Source: a virus
Length of the DNA stretch: 20,125 nt
Virus record (IMG/VR): IMGVR_UViG_3300025168_000908
Span: 1-20,125 of that record
Strand: one strand, 5' to 3'
Positions 12,603-20,125 of this stretch are shown in pieces. A program made the position numbers and the translations under genes. The notes beneath the pieces are model-generated. The model was not told where the DNA came from. It saw only the letters and a program-made list of their open reading frames with translations, and searched no databases. The first letter of the stretch is position 1, and each line of letters starts with the position of its first letter.

Positions 12603-14261
12603 TTATAGCGAAGCACCCAATTTAATTTGAGCAATCATAGCACTTTCATCGGCTAACTCACTTTGAACTACAAACGCTTTTACAGGCGGTATAGTAAAGT
12701 CTTGGTTAATTTCATCGAAGTTTGGTGTAAGTCCTAACTGAACGCCCGTAGAACCACCACCACCACCCGAAACCGAACCGACTGAACCCGAAGATGCACC
12801 CGCCTGGTTCATAACGCCCTTAATGGAAGCGAAACCACCAAGTACTATAGCTAACATTTGCGCCGTTAATAAAGGCGACATAACGGGCGCGGCTGGTCCT
12901 AATGCTGCGGCTGCCACTTGCGCACCTCTTATTGCGTTAGACATTGCCACCCCTTGATTAACTAATATTTGCGCTATAGCTAACTTCTTTTGCCCCGCTT
13001 CCGTTTTCGCCATAGATTTTAAAGCCTCAAAACCCGATGCCACTATTCCCATCCTTGCTTGTCGTACTGCTTCTGCTACTGCTTTTTCTCGTTTTTCAAT
13101 TATAGCTAAATCTTTTAGACGTTGTAAAGTTGCTGCTTCTTCTGCCTTTCCCATAGCATCCAAATCCGAAAAGAATGTATCCATCCTTGCCTGTTTCTCC
13201 GCTGCATCTTGCGTTAACATAGTATTTAACTTATTGTTCAATGTCGTTTGCATTTCTGCCGACTCAGTACGAATGTTAATCAATGCAACTTCTAAATCTA
13301 CCAACTTTTGTTTATCTGCTTCCGTAGATTCAGACAATGCCATATTTTGCTTTTGTATCGCAACTTCTTCTTCTGCTAATCTTTGGCGTTCAGCCATTAG
13401 ACCTTTTTCTATGTCTATAGCTTTTTGTGCTGCTTCTATTCTCTCATCTAATCCTTTGGTGGTGTCCTCTGCAATTAAATTATATTCTTTTATTTGCGCC
13501 CTCCCTTCGGCAAATGCCTTACTCAAATTTCTTTGGTCTTCGCGTAGTTTTATAGAACGTTTTGCAAGTTTAGTAGATGCATCGACTGCCTCGTTAACCT
13601 CAGCCACAAATTCTTTTAAAGCGGGGGTCACGTTTTCAACTATTGCCCCAACTGTTTCTATGGCTACCCCTAAAGGTGTTAACTCCATAAATAAACCCGT
13701 TGCCCCTTTTGTGGCATCGGACAAAGCACCTGAAAAATCACCGCTAAATAATTTGACAAAAGCAGAACCCAACAACCCCACCGATTTTATTACTTCATTA
13801 AATTTATCTATGAAGTAAGTTTTTATAGTATCCCATAACCCAATGACGGCTTCTTTTGGGTCGTTAAAAACACCCACTATTTTTTCACCAAATGAAGAAG
13901 CTACATCAGTTATTTTAGCAAAGGCAATCTTTAATCCAGCCATTGCTATTTCTAACTTTTGCGCTCCCCTTTCCGTTTGGGTAAAGTATGCAACCAAAGA
14001 ACCCACCGCCACAACCAACGCCCCTATGCCCGTCGATATTAATGCACCCTTTAAGGTTTTCATTCCTACAACGGCAGTTTTTACCCCACCAATCATAGCA
14101 GCGAAACCACTCGCCGCACCTCCTGTCATTTTATCTAAAGATGACGTTGCCATATCGATATTACCACTTAAATCTTTTGTGGCGTTATCAACATTACTTA
14201 ACTGTTGTGCTGCTTTATCACCACCCACAACTTTTAACCCGACTTCAATTACTTCTGCCAT
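12603..14261 (-). CDS. Tail tape measure protein (552 aa)
   Basis: The architecture is typical of a tape measure. The N-terminus (VGLKVVGGDKAAQQLSNVDN) is shared by many. A hydrophobic segment lies at residues ~85-105 (STGIGALVVAVGSLVAYFT), and a long Ala/Glu/Lys/Gln-rich coiled coil spans ~230-400 (KGLMAERQRLAEEEVAIQKQ). A second hydrophobic stretch (~415-470) and a Ser/Gly-rich linker (GSVGSVSGGGGGST) precede the end. At the usual ~1.5 Å of tail per residue this implies a tail of about 80 nm. The protein sets tail length and leaves the tail at DNA injection. Unusually, it comes after the tail-tip gene in transcription order. Its start overlaps the preceding 60-residue gene by 13 bases. Confidence 0.85.
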   Translation of the reverse strand: MAEVIEVGLKVVGGDKAAQQLSNVDNATKDLSGNIDMATSSLDKMTGGAASGFAAMIGGVKTAVVGMKTLKGALISTGIGALVVAVGSLVAYFTQTERGAQKLEIAMAGLKIAFAKITDVASSFGEKIVGVFNDPKEAVIGLWDTIKTYFIDKFNEVIKSVGLLGSAFVKLFSGDFSGALSDATKGATGLFMELTPLGVAIETVGAIVENVTPALKEFVAEVNEAVDASTKLAKRSIKLREDQRNLSKAFAEGRAQIKEYNLIAEDTTKGLDERIEAAQKAIDIEKGLMAERQRLAEEEVAIQKQNMALSESTEADKQKLVDLEVALINIRTESAEMQTTLNNKLNTMLTQDAAEKQARMDTFFSDLDAMGKAEEAATLQRLKDLAIIEKREKAVAEAVRQARMGIVASGFEALKSMAKTEAGQKKLAIAQILVNQGVAMSNAIRGAQVAAAALGPAAPVMSPLLTAQMLAIVLGGFASIKGVMNQAGASSGSVGSVSGGGGGSTGVQLGLTPNFDEINQDFTIPPVKAFVVQSELADESAMIAQIKLGASL

Positions 14262-14431
14262 GTGTATGCTTTTATTCCTTGTTTGACTTTCTTAAAAAAC
14301 CCCTTAAATCCCGTATATTCATAATATCCATACAGAATCAAAGAATTGTTATCTTTTATTACTTCACTTTCTTGTGCCATCCTTATTGAATAAGGTATAG
14401 ACTTTCCGACGTTATCTATGTACTTTTTCAT
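14249..14431 (-). CDS. Small conserved-position tail protein (60 aa)
   Basis: The 60-residue product begins MKKYIDNVGKSIPYSIRMAQ and contains SLILYGYYEYTGFKGFFKKV. It is Tyr- and Lys-rich with no transmembrane segment. It is tightly coupled, with an ATG on an ATGA overlap with the tail-tip gene's stop and a 3' end running 13 bases into the tape measure gene. Genes of this size next to the tape measure can be tail assembly chaperones, but I see no frameshift arrangement here and do not recognise the family. A small tail-tip or assembly factor is possible from position only. Confidence 0.65.
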   Translation of the reverse strand: MKKYIDNVGKSIPYSIRMAQESEVIKDNNSLILYGYYEYTGFKGFFKKVKQGIKAYTWQK

Positions 14432-17400
14432 TCTTGCTCTAAATAGTTTCCGTTTTCCGTTGTGAGATATTCATAATTTTCGGTAAGAATTAAATTGTCT
14501 AAAGTTTTGGTAAATCCAATATCTAAATATGTAACCTCACAATCTAAATGCCACGATAGAACAGAATTGGCTGGACCTGTACACACAATATTTACCCCCC
14601 TATTTCCCGCAAATCCCGTTTTTCCCGCTGCACCTACTATGTCAATAGTTCTTGTTCCCGCATCACTGTCTTTTTCTTGGAAATCGGTTTGCTCAGAACC
14701 CCCAACGATTGTAATTGTACCCCCGACATTTTTCACCAAAAACGTCCACACTTGAAAAGCAGACGAACCATAAGAACCCGTTCCACCTGTTAAAACGTGA
14801 GTTTGTACACTTAAAGATCTTACAATTATCCTTGCCATTGTGTCAAAGGAAATCATTAAATTAGATATTTCTCCAATTACCCCATTTGGTGTAGCTGTCG
14901 TGGCTGTATTAGAACGTGTGGTAGCATAATAGATAAAAGACTTATTTACCGAGTTAGTTATACTTTCTACATTTTGCCCCCTTGTGCTGTGTTCTCCTTG
15001 TACAGGGTTTATGTTTGGCACTCCACTACGTTTCCTTGAATGAAAGCCACCTACACCTCTTAAATCAGAAATGCCCCCTATAGTGTCATCGCTTGGGTAA
15101 CCATGTGGATTCCACCCCCCAAGTCCTGTTGTTGGATCACCGCCTCCACCGCCTCCACCACCATAACGCCAATAACAATTTGAACCATCCCAAAAATATC
15201 GGAACTCCTTACAACAATCTTCATCTATTACCGCAGCACCCGTTTCGTCATTTTGAAATAATACTATCCCATTAGCCTGAAAAGCAACAGGTGAAGCTTC
15301 ACAATCGTCGGTAGTATCATTGATTTGTAAAGCGGGTATTTTATTTATCTTTTTTAATAGTTGTACTTTGGTGGGTACGTTTGCAAAAGGTTGGTAGTTT
15401 TCAATTTTTAAAACCCTGTAATTAGTATCCTCAATAAAAATTTCATCGTTGAATTGAAAGTTGTGTATATCGGTTGCTGTTAAGTATAAATAGCAATCTA
15501 ATATTCTTGCATTTTTATCATAGTAAGACATTAAAAACTGTTGCCAATATCGCTTGAAATAACCCTCAGAACTTGGTGTAGTTCCAAAAATCTCACCACC
15601 CCATGAGTCGGGGGTTTGAAATTGCCAATATAATAAAGGTGAATCTTCTGCCATTTGCGCCCCCGCATTATAGAAAGGTAAACACAAAGGATAGGAGTAC
15701 GATTCCTGTAACCCAATATAGATTCTATCGTTAGGTAATAACCCTTCTAATCCATTATGGTAAAATAGTTTTGGTTTATTACTTGCTAATGGTCCTTCTG
15801 TTCCTGGTGCATAGCATTTATGTATAACCAAATTTGGTGCATCGGTTACTGAACTGTCATCCTGTCTTGGTACGGGGTTAACATGGAAAGGTGAAAATAT
15901 CGACTTATTTTCTAAAGTTCCCGTTAAAAAATCACCTGTAACCTGTTGCTCATAGTTACCAAATACTTCTCCATAGACTTCTTGGTTAGATACGTTTCTA
16001 CCATCTTCACCCTCAGCATCGCTAAATTTTATAAGTTGTTTTTTGTATTGTGTTGTGGGTGAGATTATCCTATCTTGAGATAAATCTATTTTTTTAGTCC
16101 AATCTTTTCTTGTTCCTAAATTAATATAATCTTGGAACGGCATAACAGTTAAAGTGTTATCATTAGTTTCGTCTGCAACAACTACTAAATTGAACCTTTG
16201 TATAATATCTGTGATAAAATCCGTTTGAGAAATATCGGGAATATTACCAGGCAAATCACATACCCCCGCTAACGTTCCCGAAGAAACTACAGTAAAATAT
16301 GTACCCGCTGCTAATAAATTTACACTGTAACCCGCTTCTACTGTTGCCCTTGCTTTAATGTTTAAATTTTGTCCGCTTAATCCATATACTGAAAAAGGTA
16401 ATGTTACAGTTACTAAATTAGCCGCACCACCATCGTTTCCATTTGCGAAAATTGGTGACATTTCAATATAAGAATTTTGAAAAAAAGAAAATATAGAAAG
16501 TTTTAACTCTACCCCTTGTGCTATAGATGCTGGACCTGTATCAAACGTAGCTGTAAAGACTCCGTTAATTTGTCCATTATAAGGAAAATAAAAATAACCA
16601 TCAGTATCCCAATCGTCTGCAGAATCATAAAAACTTGGTGGATTTGAAGATGCCCCCGCACCTGTTTGTGTAGGAAATAAAATATTTACCCAATCACCCG
16701 AACCATTTTGTATAGCACTTGGTGACCCATGCCATTCTGTTATGTTTGTAGCTGTCGTGTTTCCTACTTGACTTTGGTGCATGGTCGTAGTTGCCATACT
16801 TTCCCTATCCGTTCCCAAAGTCATATATGCCTTTTCAAACGCATCAGAACCAATAAAGGCGTTGTTGCTCAAATTAAAACCCGCTTTTTCAAATACTTTG
16901 TTAAATAGATATTTTAATTTAATGGCTGGTTTTAAATCTTGTGGCTGTAAAAAATTTGGTTCGGTTAACCCATAATCACCAAAAGCGTTATTTTCTAACC
17001 ATATAAAATTATACTCACCTACAAAACCATAATCTATTAAAGGAAAAGTAATAACACCATTACCTACTGTTCCCAATGTTACATCGTTAGATAAATCCCA
17101 AGAATCTATAATATTAGCATCTGAAACGTTAACATTATAATCTGTGGTAAATGAGCTTCCAAAAGCGAATAAATCTTTTAACTTTTTATTTTCTATAGAT
17201 TGAAATAAATTGGCTTCATTTCCATAAACTACAATCTGATAACTTTCTTTTTCTACGTTACAATTTACCAATTTAAAACTACCCGAAATTACAGGAACAC
17301 CATCTACACGAATAGAACATTTACTTTTAAGGTCTGCATTATATTGTGAAAGCGGTTGAGATAATACTGCTAAAGTGTCAACATTAATATTATAAAACTG

Positions 17401-17583
17401 TCTAAAAAATTTATTATTTGTATTTGTAAATGGTAAGTTAAAAGATTGTGAGTATGGCGAATTTCTACCAACTAAATTTCCAATATCCCCGATTTCATAA
17501 TTTAATGAAATAGACCCAGGGTTATCTAAATCTAAATAGTGTGGGTTGTCATACGTTTGGTCAAATGCAACTAATTGAATCAT
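14428..17583 (-). CDS. Tail-tip / baseplate hub protein (1051 aa)
   Basis: The first ~130 residues (LNYEIGDIGNLVGRNSPYSQSFNLPFTNTNNKFFRQF ..., SCSIRVDGVPVISGSFKL) match a recurrent start of large tail proteins in Bacteroidota phages and resemble a Dit/hub-type beta domain. Residues ~460-800 contain a central hub-like part with LVVVADETNDNTLTVMPFQD. An eight-glycine run with flanks (WRYGGGGGGGGDPTT, about residues 803-816) then acts as a hinge. The C-terminal ~235 residues form a separate beta-rich domain that may contact the cell surface. I infer a tail-tip hub carrying a receptor-proximal domain. The N-terminal family resemblance is the strongest evidence. ATGA overlaps couple it to both neighbours. 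Confidence 0.7.
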   Translation of the reverse strand: MIQLVAFDQTYDNPHYLDLDNPGSISLNYEIGDIGNLVGRNSPYSQSFNLPFTNTNNKFFRQFYNINVDTLAVLSQPLSQYNADLKSKCSIRVDGVPVISGSFKLVNCNVEKESYQIVVYGNEANLFQSIENKKLKDLFAFGSSFTTDYNVNVSDANIIDSWDLSNDVTLGTVGNGVITFPLIDYGFVGEYNFIWLENNAFGDYGLTEPNFLQPQDLKPAIKLKYLFNKVFEKAGFNLSNNAFIGSDAFEKAYMTLGTDRESMATTTMHQSQVGNTTATNITEWHGSPSAIQNGSGDWVNILFPTQTGAGASSNPPSFYDSADDWDTDGYFYFPYNGQINGVFTATFDTGPASIAQGVELKLSIFSFFQNSYIEMSPIFANGNDGGAANLVTVTLPFSVYGLSGQNLNIKARATVEAGYSVNLLAAGTYFTVVSSGTLAGVCDLPGNIPDISQTDFITDIIQRFNLVVVADETNDNTLTVMPFQDYINLGTRKDWTKKIDLSQDRIISPTTQYKKQLIKFSDAEGEDGRNVSNQEVYGEVFGNYEQQVTGDFLTGTLENKSIFSPFHVNPVPRQDDSSVTDAPNLVIHKCYAPGTEGPLASNKPKLFYHNGLEGLLPNDRIYIGLQESYSYPLCLPFYNAGAQMAEDSPLLYWQFQTPDSWGGEIFGTTPSSEGYFKRYWQQFLMSYYDKNARILDCYLYLTATDIHNFQFNDEIFIEDTNYRVLKIENYQPFANVPTKVQLLKKINKIPALQINDTTDDCEASPVAFQANGIVLFQNDETGAAVIDEDCCKEFRYFWDGSNCYWRYGGGGGGGGDPTTGLGGWNPHGYPSDDTIGGISDLRGVGGFHSRKRSGVPNINPVQGEHSTRGQNVESITNSVNKSFIYYATTRSNTATTATPNGVIGEISNLMISFDTMARIIVRSLSVQTHVLTGGTGSYGSSAFQVWTFLVKNVGGTITIVGGSEQTDFQEKDSDAGTRTIDIVGAAGKTGFAGNRGVNIVCTGPANSVLSWHLDCEVTYLDIGFTKTLDNLILTENYEYLTTENGNYLEQE

Positions 17584-19076
17584 CTTACAGTCGGTCTTTG
17601 TTTTCCATATTCAAACTTTATTTGGTAAGTAAATGCTCCCCCTTCGTTAAGGTTGTTTTTTCTTACCCATTCTTTATCTGTTACAGTTATAGGAATAGCA
17701 GAACCATCATAGTTGAGTAGTTGCACTTTTGGGGATAGCCAAAGGTTTTCTAAAAAATCCACTTCATCTTCGTTATACAATTCAGTATTGGCTACCATCG
17801 TTTGACGTGCTGAAATTTGTGTGGTAGTAATCCCACCTTCGTCACCTCGATAAGCAAATTGAACCCCCGATTTAGTAGCATTCCAATTTCCCGCTACTTG
17901 GTCAAATGTCTTGCGTTCTATGTTGCTTGTACTCCTTTGGTGCTTTAAAGCAAATGGTTGGTAATCCCATGCTCCAAGAGAATTTTGCCAAGCTAAAGTA
18001 ACATAGTTGTATTTAGTTTTTCCCGTTCCCGTTCCGTAGATACATGAAGCACTTTTAATGGTAAAGCGATAGCAAAGGGAAGCCATAGAAGAAGTCGTAC
18101 CATTTGCGGGAACTGTGGTGCTGTCATCCATAAAAAAGACCTCATAGTATGCTACTGTTCCCGCTGTGAAATGTGTCGTAAATCCTGTATCTATAGTTTG
18201 TGCGTTTAAATTTCTTGCTCCAACACCCACAAATTGTAACCTTTCATAGTCTTGGTCTGAATTGGCTGGGGTAGTTCCCCCATCTGTTCCCGCTGTAAAA
18301 AACCCCGCATCTAAAACGCTGTCGCTTGAATCAAATAAAGCTACATAAAAGCTAACCGCATCAGAAGAAACGGGTGCTGTGTCATCCATTAAAACCGCTA
18401 ACGTTCGCCATTCATTATTCGTTAAGTCTTGATTAATTACTGAAACATTAGATGCTAACGTAGAAGTATATTGTGTGGTTATTGGTCTATCGCTTAACGC
18501 TTTTTTTGTGGAAGCATTAGGACAAAAAATAGTTAGGTAATCGTTTCCGTTAGTCGTGTAAATACCACCCATATCCCAAGTAGGATTCATTTGTTTTCCC
18601 GCACTCATAACGCAACTAACATAAAAAATATCTAAAGCATCCATAACTGTTATAGGGTTGTTGTTTGCTGTTGTAGCATAACTTTGTCCATAGTTTACTT
18701 TTACTTTTCTGTAATTTTGTCCTTCGTTATTTACCCAAATTTTAGTTGTAGAGTTTGAACCTAAAGTATGTATGGTGTCATTAACAAACCCAGCCGATGA
18801 AGTAGAAGAATCCCCCGAAGTTATAGCAACAAAATCCGATATTATTTTATCTATTCTAAATACTCCCGCACCTTCCGAATTAGGTTCTATAAAGATTCGT
18901 GCTTGTTTAACGTATGTATAAGGTGAATCTACGTTAGAAATATAAATATCCGCAACGTATTTAAACTTAAAATAAGTTCCTCCCGCTTGTTCGGTTGAGC
19001 TGGTTACAAAAGTAATCGGTTCATATGCCCCATGTACTTGCCCTGAATTAGGACTATATTCTAAAGTCATACTCAT
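17580..19076 (-). CDS. Tail structural protein, minor tail/distal-tail-like (498 aa)
   Basis: The protein is beta-rich and Thr/Ser/Asn-rich, with a regular N-terminal domain (AYEPITFVTSSTEQ ... KFKYVADIYISN ... GVFRIDKIISDFV). The C-terminal domain contains YVTLAWQNSLGAWDYQPFAL, ERKTFDQVAGNW and NEDEVDFLENLWLSPKVQLL. The 'WxNxxGxWDY' and 'EExxWLExLxxSPxV' signatures recur in tail proteins of Bacteroidota phages. I infer a distal-tail or minor tail protein that cooperates with the hub encoded just downstream. Residues between ~150 and 330 look like an inserted beta domain. It is coupled by ATGA overlaps at both ends, 17580-17583 and 19073-19076. Confidence 0.65.
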   Translation of the reverse strand: MSMTLEYSPNSGQVHGAYEPITFVTSSTEQAGGTYFKFKYVADIYISNVDSPYTYVKQARIFIEPNSEGAGVFRIDKIISDFVAITSGDSSTSSAGFVNDTIHTLGSNSTTKIWVNNEGQNYRKVKVNYGQSYATTANNNPITVMDALDIFYVSCVMSAGKQMNPTWDMGGIYTTNGNDYLTIFCPNASTKKALSDRPITTQYTSTLASNVSVINQDLTNNEWRTLAVLMDDTAPVSSDAVSFYVALFDSSDSVLDAGFFTAGTDGGTTPANSDQDYERLQFVGVGARNLNAQTIDTGFTTHFTAGTVAYYEVFFMDDSTTVPANGTTSSMASLCYRFTIKSASCIYGTGTGKTKYNYVTLAWQNSLGAWDYQPFALKHQRSTSNIERKTFDQVAGNWNATKSGVQFAYRGDEGGITTTQISARQTMVANTELYNEDEVDFLENLWLSPKVQLLNYDGSAIPITVTDKEWVRKNNLNEGGAFTYQIKFEYGKQRPTVR

Positions 19077-19663
19077 TTCACATCTAATTTTGGGTCGCGT
19101 TTTAAATCTTGTCTTACTGCATTTGCCATGTCTGAACTTATTGCGGGTGCTATTGTTTTAACTACGTGCTTTTGAATCTGTATTTTTGTTCTTGTAATAA
19201 ACAAAGACGGTTTTAATCCTCGATTATAAATCGCGTTGCTTATTAAATACACCAAACCTTTGCGGGTTGTGAACCTCCCTTTTTCATCTCTTGAACCACT
19301 TATATTTTTTTGTACTACCCATTTATCGATTGCACCCCTTAACCCCCTCGGTCCAGTACCCGAACCAAATTTAAAAGGCGATTCTGATTGATATGAGAAA
19401 ATGTTCCTACTTGCCCCTTGCACCCCTTTATCTACAAACTCCCAATAACGAACCTGGGGCGTAATATCTACGGCGTACGCATTAGGCATTTCAAGCACGT
19501 TTACGGGCATTGAATTGTATAAAGCACCCGTGTTAACCTTATCTTGTTTTCTAAGGCTTATACGTGCGTTTTTACGCCACATCTTTCCTACCTTTAAAAG
19601 AGCTGCTTTTGTCTTTGGCATATCGTATTCTCGATTACCGATTTTAATAGTTAAAACAGACAT
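19073..19663 (-). CDS. Tail completion protein, HK97 gp10-like (196 aa)
   Basis: The pattern fits the HK97 gp10/tail-completion family: an N-terminal helix with many Lys (KTKAALLKVGKMWRKNARIS), then VNTGALYNSM, then the strand PQVRYWEFVDKGVQG, a common 'xYxxFVexGt' variant. The C-terminal part reads LVYLISNAIYNRGLKPSLFI and is typical of Bacteroidota phage versions. The protein is strongly basic, as expected for one bound at the neck next to the DNA. It would attach the tail to the head-completion proteins. The gene sits next to the tail-terminator-like gene, the usual pairing, with a one-base stop/start overlap at 19663. Confidence 0.75.
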   Translation of the reverse strand: MSVLTIKIGNREYDMPKTKAALLKVGKMWRKNARISLRKQDKVNTGALYNSMPVNVLEMPNAYAVDITPQVRYWEFVDKGVQGASRNIFSYQSESPFKFGSGTGPRGLRGAIDKWVVQKNISGSRDEKGRFTTRKGLVYLISNAIYNRGLKPSLFITRTKIQIQKHVVKTIAPAISSDMANAVRQDLKRDPKLDVK

Positions 19664-20124
19664 TAACTAAATGGTGCAATGCATAAATCGTTTGAGTTAG
19701 AAACCTCCAAAGAAAACGCCCCACTCCACCCTGTAAGTTCATTATCAAACCTCGCAGTAAATGGTGTGCAACTTGCGGGTAGTTCTAACTTGTAGTCATC
19801 GTCGACTGTAGTATTGGTGTTGGCTAATGATTGAATAAACTTATCTAAGACATCGTGAAGAATTTGCAAGGTATCAGAATACACTTGATTTCTATTTGTG
19901 AGGTTTGGTAGTATCATATCCGCCACTAATAATTCAAGGTCATAAGTTAGCACCCCGTTTTCAATCGTTGCGCCCATAATTTCACAATATAAAAATGGAT
20001 AGTCGGGTTGTCCGAGTTTTTTAATATCTACCTCATCCAAAGGCCCAGCATGGAAAGACTGTAAAATTAAATGCTCGGTGGTAATCGTTTCTAATAATTC
20101 AACTATTTGCTTATATGACTTCAT
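19663..20124 (-). CDS. Tail terminator-like protein (153 aa)
   Basis: An ATG at 20124 gives 153 residues beginning MKSYKQIVELLETITTEHLI. The product is small, acidic and alternating alpha/beta, with YPFLYCEIMGATIENGVLTY as a central hairpin, LELLVADMILPN, a helix (SDTLQILHDVLDKFI) and a final strand ending GWSGAFSLEVSNSNDLCIAP. This layout (an N-terminal helix, a beta-sheet edge and a C-terminal strand) and its place before the tail-completion gene suggest the tail terminator, which caps the tail tube and joins it to the neck. The ATG is one base from the window edge, so a longer form upstream cannot be excluded. Confidence 0.65.
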   Translation of the reverse strand: MKSYKQIVELLETITTEHLILQSFHAGPLDEVDIKKLGQPDYPFLYCEIMGATIENGVLTYDLELLVADMILPNLTNRNQVYSDTLQILHDVLDKFIQSLANTNTTVDDDYKLELPASCTPFTARFDNELTGWSGAFSLEVSNSNDLCIAPFS

Positions 20125-20125
20125 C

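Noticed and set aside
13234-14286. Two long plus-strand open frames (194 and 147 codons) antisense to the tape measure
   Set aside because: They are long only because the Ala/Lys/Glu-rich tape measure rarely yields complement stops. The products are Ser/Ala/Pro-rich shadows with no matching context.
1-20125. Search for tRNA genes, CRISPR arrays, integrase/attachment sites, IS elements and a terminase
   Set aside because: No cloverleaf-type segments, regularly spaced repeats, recombinase motifs or Walker-type terminase ATPase motifs were seen on either strand by eye.

Overview
The window is part of a tailed double-stranded DNA bacteriophage (siphovirus-like, or a prophage of one) infecting a member of the Bacteroidota, most likely a flavobacterium-like host. 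Four things support this. The DNA is A+T-rich. Start codons are preceded by A-rich tracts (for example AACAAAATG) rather than Shine-Dalgarno sequences. Promoter-like sites fit the Bacteroidota consensus TTTG-N~20-TAnnTTTG. The virion proteins resemble families I know mainly from Bacteroidota phages. No tRNA, rRNA, CRISPR array, IS element, integrase or terminase large subunit is visible.

Layout: (a) Positions 1-94 hold the start of a minus-strand gene that leaves the window. It is separated by a ~127-bp divergent promoter region from (b) a plus-strand cluster of seven small genes (222-2524). These are linked mostly by 4-base ATGA stop/start overlaps: unknown small proteins, a 34-residue cysteine-rich (zinc-ribbon-like) peptide, a winged-helix-like protein and a ParB-like 'DGQHR' protein. 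(c) Positions 2525-2609 are a convergent junction carrying a TATCTTTG promoter-like box and a strong hairpin terminator. (d) Positions 2610-20124 are one long minus-strand late module in which almost every gene overlaps or abuts the next.

In transcription order (high to low coordinate) the late module encodes a tail-terminator-like protein, a tail-completion (gp10-like) protein, a tail structural protein, a 1051-residue tail-tip/hub protein, a 60-residue protein, the tape measure, an XkdF-like prohead protease, an acidic scaffold, the major capsid protein and a second abundant-type virion protein. A rho-independent terminator follows. Next come a multi-module carbohydrate-binding-like fibre or decoration protein, the portal with an extra C-terminal domain, a head-tail connector and a small fibre-like protein. 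The module ends with a lysis cassette (small membrane protein, T7-lysozyme-type amidase, two more small membrane proteins) and a calcineurin-like metallophosphoesterase.

The early genes would serve regulation or DNA transactions and the minus-strand module virion assembly and lysis. The most notable points are the permuted order (tail before head, tape measure last of the tail genes, portal after capsid), the portal's C-terminal fusion, the phosphoesterase that lacks any ATG and overlaps a holin-like gene across a 7-T run, and a possible very short promoter-to-terminator transcript in the convergent junction. I found no clear previously undescribed defence or counter-defence system. Family assignments rest on motif recognition by eye, not on database searches.
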